From Acanthamoeba lenticulata (Eukaryota; Discosea; Longamoebia; Acanthamoebidae), in the NCBI GenBank assembly GCA_002179805.1, contig NAVB01001312.1, positions 1-27,389 on the forward strand: a stretch of 27,389 nt of DNA, in the 5' to 3' direction. Below the pieces are notes generated by a model, which saw nothing but the letters and a program-made list of their open reading frames with translations, did not search any database and was not told the DNA's origin. The position numbers and the translations under genes were made by a program. Below, one piece after another: positions 20,324 through 27,389 of this stretch (positions within the stretch are counted from its first letter, which is position 1; every line of letters starts with the position of its first letter).

Positions 20324-21760
20324 CTAGAAGGCAACGGTAAGGACAATCTTGCCGATGGCCGTGCCGCTGTCCTGCAGGGTGAGGGCTTGCGGCAGCTTAG
20401 CCCACGGGAACCTGATGTTGGCCGTGGTGCGTAGCACGCCCGCGTCAAGCAGCGATCCGACCCTGTTAAGGATGGCTCCCTGCTTCTCTTGCTCGACGTC
20501 GAACTGACCGCGGGAGAACATGAACTCCCACACCAGCGACGCCCTCTTGGCCTATGTGCGTGTTGTGCCGCTGGGGTCAGTCACGCCATCGGCGACGAGG
20601 AAGCAGGATGGACGTACAAAGAGAGGCATGGTGTTGACGGGCTGCAAGAAGGGCAGAATGTGGCCAATCCTGCCCACCGGGTTGACCAGCTGGATGAGCT
20701 GGTCGATCACCGGCTCCGGCTCGCTTGTGTTGAAAATGTAGTCCACGCCCTGTGCCGGCTCCACGTGTGAGCAACCACTTCACTACAACTTTGGCCCCTA
20801 AAAGAGGGAGGAAAGAGCGGCACCTTGAGGCCGAGCTTGGCCAGCTCGTCAGCTAGCGAATTGCGATGGTTGATGATCTCATCGGCGCCATGCTCGCGCG
20901 CAAAGGCCTCCGTCTCCGGCCTCGACGCCGAAGCGATCACGCGGCCAATCTTGAGCACGCGCTTGGCCAGCTGGAGCGCGATGGAGCCCACGCCACCGGC
21001 GCCACCGAGCACGAGCAGCGTCTTGTTGCGGTTAACCTCATCGTCTCCGACATCAGCGGGCACCGGGATGTCGAAGCCTTCCACCAGCAGCTCCCATGCC
21101 GTCAGCGCCTGTGCGCGACAAGCTCGTGGCGGTTAGCCCAGGGAGGCCCCACAGTGTGGAGGGAAAGCGCTGACGCCGTACGGTGAGCGGGATGGCGGCA
21201 GCGTCCTCGTGGTTGAGCGTCTTGGGCTTGTGGCCGACGATGCGCTCGTCGACAAGCGTGTACTCGGCAAAGCTGCCCTGACGCGTGATCACGCCTGCGT
21301 GCGCCAAACAGGACGTGTAAGCACGGGAGTGCAGCGCCCACGACAGACGGGAGACAAGACAGAGCAAGGCGCACCAGCAAAGTAGACCTCATCACCAGGT
21401 TTGAAGAGGGACACTCCGCTTCCTACAGCCTCCACCACGCCCGAGGCATCCCAACCGGGGATCTTTGGCGTTGAGAGGGCAGCGTTGGGGTCGCCCAACC
21501 ACGCAGTGACGGTCTTCACGTCGACCTGAACAACAGTAGAATCATCATAAAAATAAGAATGAAGCAAAATTAGAAAGGTCTTTTTAGATGAAAGCTGCAA
21601 GATGGGCAGTGCGCACTGGATTGGTTCCTACGGCACTGACACGAACAAGCAGATCGCGAGGGCCTGGCTGAGGCTTGGGCACTTCAACGACCTGCAGCAC
21701 TTCTTCAGGATTGCCGTAGCGAGTGATGCCGAAGGCCTTCATCTTCGTCTCGGTGGTCAT
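20324..21760 (-). CDS. MDR-superfamily NAD(P)H quinone reductase / zinc-type alcohol dehydrogenase-like protein
   Basis: 350 residues in 6 exons (21760-21617, 21525-21375, 21294-21182, 21108-20824, 20749-20618, 20551-20324), with phases consistent at all five introns of 66-91 nt. The N-terminal GroES-like half contains GTNPVDVKT and IPGWDASGVVEAVG, then HEDAAAIPLTALTAWELL. The Rossmann half has GGAGGVGSIALQLAKR, the NAD(P)-binding glycine motif, then GADEIINH and GVDYIFNTSEPEPVI. A GHE zinc ligand motif is replaced by GWD and there is no structural-zinc Cys cluster, so a zinc-independent quinone or enone reductase activity is more likely than a true zinc alcohol dehydrogenase. Length matches the bacterial-type zinc-binding alcohol dehydrogenase-like family of about 340 residues. 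Predicted to be cytosolic; the substrate is not deducible. The ATG at 21760 starts MTTETKMKAFGITRYG, normal for the family. Confidence 0.9.
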
Positions 21761-21945
21761 GTTGGCAACTTTTTTTTTGCGCGATTATTATTTTACTTTG
21801 CAGGAATTATCGGTTGGCTTTAATAGACAGCAGGCTTGGATTCGTCGGCGATAAAGCAGTGGCCGATAAGACGCGCCGAGGCGAATGGCGGAAGTTATCG
21901 ATCTCGCCGCGGCACCAACCACCTGTGTCCGACCCGAGTGGCGCA

Positions 21946-23572
21946 TCACAGGGGCTTGCCGAAGTAGTCTCGGACATCGGGCGCACCCAGATGCTCCACC
22001 AGCTCGACGACGCCCATGTAGGAGACTTGTTTCCCAGATCTGGTCACAACCGCCTTTTCCGGCTTCTCCGGCAGTCCAGCCAAGGTGGAGAGGACCTCGA
22101 TGAGCTGACGGTGCGGGTGAAGAGCAGCGAGGTGGAAGCAATCGAAGTTGGCCCACGTCTCGCTGGTTCCCTCGGTCTCCAGCGTGCATCTGGCGCAGGG
22201 AACCAGCGGATCAGCGCCTAACTCTATCGCCTGCTGAAGGAAGGCCTGTGCAGTCGTCGGGAACGGAGCCTCTCCCGCTGAATGGAGCAGCAACCACCAG
22301 GGCGTCGCCCGCTCTATGACGATGGAGGAGTTGAAGAGTGACCGCGACGCCTTCGATACCTTGCCTACTAACTTGTTCATGTTGCCTCCAGAGAGTAGTT
22401 GCCGGTTCACAAGGGCCGTAAAGAGCGCCGATGCTCGCTCATCGGGCGAGCAGAGTTGAGAAACAGCCGGCAACAAGCGGTTGCACGCCAGGTGAAACGC
22501 GGTCACATCTGCATATTCGATCGAGTCCGATTCCATCTGTGCGTTCTTGGCCTTGCGAGCCTTGCGCGCCTTGGCCCAGGGATCAGCGCCCGCTTGCAGT
22601 AGCCGTGTTGCAATCTCGAAGCGGTCCATCATCAGCGCCAGGTGAAGCGGAGTACCACGCTCCACGAGAAGCTCTTTGCTGCGGCTAAGGTCGACCATGC
22701 ACGGGTTCTTAAACATTCTAGGGTCCAACGGCAGCAAGGCTTTCGACAGCGACTCTCCGCTTTGGTTGGGGTCCGCTCCACATCGAAGCAGCAGCTCGGC
22801 CAGTGTGTCATCCTTGAGGAGCACTGCAACGTGCAGCAACGAGATCTTGTGGGCACGGATGCAAACACCGCTCTTCCACGACCAGCTGAGGCTCTTCCGT
22901 AGCAACTTTTCCCTGAGGTAGGGTTGAATGGCCTGTGCTCGATGGTTAGTTGTGTGTTTTGTGTAAGGCAAACGCATCAGGGATGTACCGTCAACCGATC
23001 GGCACTAGCCAGGTCAGGAAGCCGCTCTAACAAGTGTTCAATCTTTGTCGAGGGCTTCTTGGGAGGCGGCAAGGCTGCGGGCAGCGGAGCCTCAAGCCAA
23101 ATGTCTGTCTGAGTCGACTTGTTGTGGACAAGTGGGTGGTTCAGTTTAAGAGCTGGCTCTCCACCGCTGAGATGGACTGTGATGCTGACCGTTACCGACG
23201 TGCCAGATTGGCCCGAACATGAGCTGCAAACCCCTCCCAACGTATTGCCACCGGTAAGCTGCGTTCAGCTGAGGCTGGTTGGGTGGCGCACCGGCTCAGC
23301 TGCCAAGACTTTTTTGCTTTAGAGGGGTCAAGTGTGCCCACGTGATCTACTTTATCAACACGGAAGGAAACACCCTCGATCCCTGCTTTCGAGGGCCAGT
23401 TGCCAACCTTCTCCACGAACATGACCCACATGCACTCTTGACCTTGCGTCTCCGGCTTGTCCTGGTGTTGGGAGACACACCGCAAAAGCCGCTTCTCTGT
23501 CCTTGGTGCGGCTGTTGGTAGCGGTGGCGCAGGTGGCGCCGGTGCCAGCGGGGGAGGTGGAGGTGCTTCCAT
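21946..23572 (-). CDS. Ankyrin-repeat protein with a possible YEATS-like N-terminal domain
   Basis: The last exon (22932-21946, 328 residues) is clear: ISLLHVAVLLKDDTLAELLL, CGADPN, RGTPLHLALMMDRFEIATRL, AGADPWAKA, then a less regular second half with VTAFHLACNRLLP and FDCFHLAALHPHRQ, so several ankyrin repeats. The upstream exon ends at 22989 (intron 22988-22933, 56 nt). The N-terminal part starts at 23572 with a Pro/Ala-rich leader. It then shows ECMWVMFVEKVGNW, IEGVSFRVDKV and VTVSITVHLSGGEP-ALKLNHPL, a beta-strand pattern that recalls YEATS domains (tentative). The frame changes between about 23190 and 23330 and I could not fix the splice there. One frame reads LPVAIRWEGFAAHV and then meets a stop; the other continues into VTVSITVHL. 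A protein-interaction role is the safest statement. Confidence 0.7.
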
Positions 23573-23822
23573 GTCTTGTCTTTTCAGAGCGCGTCCTTTG
23601 AGCGGTAACGTGCCTCCTAGAACAAGCCTTTTCTTTTGGTTTTTTTGGTTTTCTTCAAGTTTTCTTTACACAAATGCTGCACTGCAACCTGACGACAAGC
23701 TCGTGCTTGAGGTGGAGCAAAAGAAAGATACTGAAGCTTCGGGGGAGACTACGTCATGAGTGTGAGTGGCCGCTTTCTTTCTTGACCATACTTTTCCTTA
23801 AATAGGGTACAGGTAGGCGATG

Positions 23823-25187
23823 CTAAGAGCGCAGCAGAGCATGGAGCTTTTCCAGCGCAGTCAAGGTGCCGTCGTAGAGGTGAATGACTGAAGACGACGT
23901 GCTGGGGTCATGGTCGACAGGCGTTGGGTTGATACGGATGATGGTGGCCCGGCCTTGGGGCAGCTCCTTGACCATTCGCTCAAAGTGGACACGAACCTGG
24001 CCAAGAGAGGTGGATTAGTCGGCATTCACATCGTGCATGAATCTTGTGTTGATCCCAACGCGATACCTTGGGCAGGCGCAACCCGACACCGACCTCGAGC
24101 AGGACAACGGACGCATCCGGGTTGTCCTTCACCATCTTCTGTACGGCCTGGCACCAGTTCATGAACAGGGCTGACTCCTGCTCATCCTCAACAAAACAAT
24201 AGTCTGGACCACAGCTCGGGAGTGAGTGTCGACGCGTCTGGAGGCGCCTATCGGCTGGTGGCGACGTACCTCCGAAGCCGTAGATGTTGGCGCGGGCGAG
24301 CTTGCCGCAGTAGGGGCAAGTAGGGTGGTTGTCCCAGTGCGTGGGGTCCACCGAGGTGAGCGCCGAGCGCGGGGGGCCTGCGGGAGCCGACATCGTTCTC
24401 TCGTCGTACTCCATCTCATAGTCTGGCGGCACCGCCCACGTCTTCCGGCAGCACGGTCCATCAAAGTGTTTGAACGCCGGACTCTGACTGCATCCTCACA
24501 TGCATCAGCTTTGCAAGTTGCAGTGTGCAGTGTGGCGGCGTGGGCGCATGTACCTGCCTTCGCGCTTGAGGCCGGCGCACTGCACGCGCTCGTAGGTGCC
24601 GTGCGCGTGGAACACCTCCTCCGGCCTGAAGCCCGCGCGGAGGAAGAAACTGTCGACATTCGTGGTGAACACGAACACACGACCAGGCAGCGCTGTGACG
24701 CCAAGTCCCTCAAGCGGGCGGATGCTGGTGGGATCCTGCAGATGCGCATGTAGCTGGGACATCACGGCATCGTCGCCACTGGTGGAGTTGCTGGTGTAGA
24801 GGTCATCCCGCCAGGTGCGCAGGAGGTCGTAGCCGGCGTGCGGCCGGGCGGCCCGGTACTTGGCGATGTTGAAGGCGGTCCATCCGAAGAAGCGCTCCGG
24901 GTTCTTGACCAAGAGGGACGGGTCGCACACGTCTCTGTACTCAAGCTTGGTGCGTTGAAAGAACTCGAGATTCGACACCTCGCCATACACTGCACCGGTT
25001 CAAGGCGTTGAGTCTCCTCTTTCTCTCTCGCTTGCACATAGAAGAGGGAAGGGGTTCAGCGTCGTGACGCACCAGGGAGGCCTGAGTCGGCCGACATGCC
25101 GGCCCCGGCGCCAACCAAAAGGAAAGTGCCCTTCTTTATGGCCTGGGCAGCCCGCGTGAAGGCTTCGTCTTGCGTCTGTGGGTTCAT
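23823..25187 (-). CDS. Atypical SIR2-family NAD-dependent protein deacylase
   Basis: 359 residues in 5 exons (25187-25073, 24989-24554, 24487-24270, 24203-24067, 23996-23823); introns 66-83 nt, phases consistent. Sirtuins remove acyl groups from lysine using NAD. Visible motifs: GAGAGMSADSGLP for NAD binding, VFTTNVDSFF where most sirtuins have TQNID, catalytic His in HAHGTYERVQC, and zinc Cys in the pattern VQC ... GPCC ... CPYCG. After these come ARANIYGFGG, VGVGLRLP for the nicotinamide-ribose site, and IIRINPTP near the end. The canonical DFRG after the first motif is missing and is replaced by VYGEVSN. Together these features match a divergent, mainly bacterial group of SIR2 proteins (TxNVD, HGxxxxxQC) better than eukaryotic SIRT1-7 types. 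No targeting signal is seen, so it is probably cytosolic or nuclear. The next gene downstream on the same strand is the ankyrin/YEATS-like gene. Confidence 0.88.
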
Positions 25188-25378
25188 CGTAAACGGTTGG
25201 TCAGGGTGGGCGTGGAGAACAAGAGCCGTGGCGCTTGACTCGTTTTATTGGTTCGCCTTCTTCGAATAGGGCTGGGCTTGAAGAGGGTTTCACGGAAGCT
25301 GCTCTGTGCAGCAAAAGAAAAAAAAAGGCAAGCGATTGATGAAGAAAAGCGGATTTATGAATAGAGAGGCGGTACAGC

Positions 25379-25731
25379 CTACTTCCTCTTGCTCCTGCTG
25401 ATCCTTTCCTCCTGCATTTTTGAATGATTATTAGAATTGCTCCGGTGCGAAGGGAAAGGAGGGGAATGTACTCGAAAGAGTGTGTGAGTGCCCAGTTTCG
25501 GGTCATACTTCTGCAAGAAGAGCTTCCGCGTAGAGGCTGGGTTTTTCGTGGTGGTGTAAAAGAAGCCGGTGCCCGCCATGCTGACCAGCTTCACCACCAT
25601 ATTCTAGAAAATCACCAAAAAATGAATTACATTTGTAAGATTATCACTGCCTCCATTATCATGCATCTTCTGCCGGACCGAGAAGCGCACGGTCGCAGCA
25701 AAATTACCTTGTTCTTGCCACCCTTCGCCAT
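25379..25731 (-). CDS. MRPL33: Mitochondrial large-subunit ribosomal protein bL33m
   Basis: 62 residues from 3 exons: 25731-25708 (only 8 codons, MAKGGKNK), 25603-25472 and 25411-25379, with introns of 104 and 60 nt, all phase 0. The joined protein has the L33 pattern VVKLVSMAGTGFFYTTTKN, KLFLQKYDPKLGTHTLF and the basic tail RISRSKRK, and its length is normal for L33. The zinc Cys pairs present in some L33 paralogues are absent. There is no long presequence; short L33 proteins can be imported without a cleaved one (family knowledge). It is a structural protein of the large mitochondrial ribosomal subunit. It is transcribed away from the methionyl-tRNA synthetase gene. Confidence 0.9.
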
Positions 25732-25977
25732 CTTCGCACAATTTTGTTCGATTTGGTTCAGTGGAATTTTTGGAACGCTTGCGCTTCGCAGTACGCATTC
25801 CAGGCAGACTCTGAATATTTCAAGCACAGCGAAGTCGTAGTTTGCATTCCAAGTTAATTCTTGAAAAATGACCACAAAAAAAGCGCTTTGTTGTCGCGGC
25901 AGTGTGTTCAATCGCCCATCCTTCTCAAGCAACAGCATCACATTCTCTGCACTCTCACAACTGCTGGCACTGAGAAA
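25732..25977. promoter_or_regulatory. Divergent promoter region between bL33m and MetRS genes
   Basis: 246 bp lie between two oppositely directed start codons (25731 minus, 25978 plus), both of translation genes. The stretch is A/T-richer than the coding DNA. I cannot point to specific elements with confidence. Confidence 0.5.
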
Positions 25978-27302
25978 ATGGAGAGTCCCAAATCGAAAGA
26001 GCAATTTGCGGAGGAGTTGAAGGCCATCGAGGGGTCACAGGCCACGCTTCAAAAGGAATTCGTTGAGCTGAAGAAGGCCAAGGCCGATAAGGCCAAGATT
26101 GATGAGATTATGAACCACCTTAAGGAAGGCAAGGAGAAAATCGCTATTCTGGTACGCCTTCGAGTTGCTGCAGCACTGCTGTCCACTTTGCTTTCGCTGA
26201 TTCAACGCTTTATTTACTTGGGCATCAATGAATTGTCACGCTTGCAGCAAAAAGAATTCAAGGCCCTCTATCCGGAGGACACACTGTATGTCGCATCCCT
26301 GAGCCCTGAAGTTGACCGTTTTGCTGTGCCGAGTGCCTTACACGGTTTGTCGCTTGTGCAGGGGTGCCAAGCCCAAGGCAAAGCCCAAGGAAAAGAAGGA
26401 GCCCGTGGTCAAGAAGGAAAAGTTTGAAGTCGAGGTTGAGACCTACACTCTGCCGGAAGAGCTCCTGCCTGGCGTCGGAGTGGAAACCACCAGTGCGCGC
26501 TCGACCCCTCAAGATGGAGTCCCGTGAGACTGCTGCTCACCTCTTCCTTTGTTCCCTTACCCAGACCCAATCCTGCCGGCAGACGACAAGCGCAACATTC
26601 TCATCACTAGCTCGCTGCCCTATGTAAATAACGTCCCTCACTTGGGCAACATCATTGGCTGCGTCCTCAGCGCCGACGTCTTCGCCAGGTGCGCCCCCTT
26701 TCGCTTCCTTCCTTGTGCGCTGCCGCGGCAGCTTTGGGCTCACCCTGGGCTCCGCTCCTCAAAAGGTACTGCCGCCTGCGCGGGCACAACGTGGTCTACA
26801 TTTGCGGCACGGACGAATACGGCACGGCGACCGAGACCAAGGCCCTGCAGGAGGGTATGACCCCGATCGAGGTCTGCAACAAGTACTACCAGGTCCACAA
26901 GGAGATCTACGAGTGGTTCGGCTGCCAGTTTGACAAGTTTGGCCGCACCACCACCGAGCAGCAGACCGCGTATGCTCCTCCCTTGCCTCAGTTCCCTGGC
27001 CCAGTTCTATCCCGTCTCATGCTGCCTCTGTCGACAATAATGGAAACGACGTCAACAGGATTGCGCAGCAGATCTTCCTCGACATCCAGAAGAACGACTA
27101 CCTGGTGACCAAGGCCCTGGAGCAGCTCTACTGCCACAAGTGCGCCAAGTTCCTGGCTGACCGCTTCGTGGAGGGCACGTGCCCCAAGGAGGGCTGCGGC
27201 TACGAAGACGCTCGCGGCGATCAGTGCGACCACTGCGGCGGTCTGCACGACCCGATCGAGCTTATCAACCCGCGCTGCAAGACCTGCGGCACCCGGCCCG
27301 AG
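25978..27302 (+). CDS. MARS1: Methionyl-tRNA synthetase, N-terminal part (cut by window end)
   Basis: Class I synthetase that charges tRNA-Met in the cytosol. Exons: 25978-26151, 26248-26285, 26362-26492, 26565-26688, 26766-26969, 27059-27302; the last exon ends at a GT donor, and the gene continues beyond the window. 305 residues are encoded here. Residues 1-70 form a Lys-rich helical hairpin ([20 protein letters not shown]) that resembles a WHEP domain, then a Lys/Pro linker. The catalytic core starts at about 115 with [23 protein letters not shown] (HLGN is the HIGH motif), [18 protein letters not shown] and [10 protein letters not shown]. The zinc-knuckle insert follows: [18 protein letters not shown], then CDHCGG and CKTC. 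KMSKS and the anticodon-binding domain are outside the window. The start at 25978 begins [10 protein letters not shown]; no earlier in-frame ATG gives a better start. Confidence 0.95.
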
Positions 27303-27351
27303 GTTCGTGCACACACAATCTCGCCGTGTCGCCCCCATTTGCTGGAGTGTA

Positions 27352-27389
27352 ACGATGATGATGCTGACGATGGTGATGATGATGCATGC
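27352..27389. repeat. (GATGAT)n tract in a MetRS intron
   Basis: Imperfect GAT triplets in the intron starting at 27303 and running off the window end. Confidence 0.6.

Noticed and set aside
23279..23759. Plus-strand frames of 80-100 codons over the N-terminal part of the ankyrin/YEATS-like gene
   Set aside because: The Gly/Ala-rich segment is the antisense of the Pro/Ala-rich leader; no independent support.

Overview
The window looks like nuclear DNA of a free-living amoebozoan, most probably Acanthamoeba (inference; no database was searched). The DNA is GC-rich and densely packed. Almost every gene is cut by short introns of about 56-130 nt, and many introns begin GTACG or GTGCG. The gene content is eukaryotic: a Roco kinase, ERMARD, an organellar RNase II, a cytosolic MetRS and a mitochondrial ribosomal protein. 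Exon coordinates were built by hand from reading frame, GT-AG (once GC-AG) borders and family motifs.

Layout. (1) 642-7069, minus: a roughly 1,307-residue Roco protein (ankyrin - LRR - Roc GTPase - COR - TKL kinase) in about 30 exons. (2) 8085-9689, plus: ankyrin plus coiled-coil protein. (3) 9947-13221, minus: ERMARD-like protein (DUF4209, two HEPN-type Rx4H motifs), 11 exons. (4) 13341-17088, plus: organellar RNase II/RNB exoribonuclease, 9 exons, head to head with ERMARD across 119 bp. (5) 17675-about 18080, plus: small unrecognised gene. (6) 18757-19587, minus: intronless Ser/Thr kinase. (7) 20324-21760, minus: MDR-family quinone reductase/alcohol dehydrogenase, 6 exons. (8) 21946-23572, minus: ankyrin-repeat protein with a possible YEATS-like N-terminal domain. 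(9) 23823-25187, minus: atypical sirtuin, 5 exons. (10) 25379-25731, minus: mitochondrial ribosomal protein bL33m, 3 exons. (11) 25978-end, plus: methionyl-tRNA synthetase, cut off by the window edge.

The most unusual feature is in the ankyrin part of the Roco gene (5746-6830, minus). Eight 3-nt exons and one 6-nt exon, all in phase 0, appear to lie in series between normal exons, each as AG-NNN-GTAC. Including them fills the ankyrin inter-repeat loops, places Gly in the usual G-x-T-x-L-H position, and turns three oversized gaps (289-448 nt) into ordinary introns of 66-129 nt. Serial single-codon exons on this scale would be remarkable and can be tested with cDNA.

Functional grouping is loose, as expected for a eukaryote. 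Two RNA-decay genes (ERMARD and RNB) share a short divergent promoter region. Two translation genes (bL33m and MetRS) share another. A sirtuin lies next to a possible acyl-lysine-reader-like gene. Co-regulation of any pair is inference.
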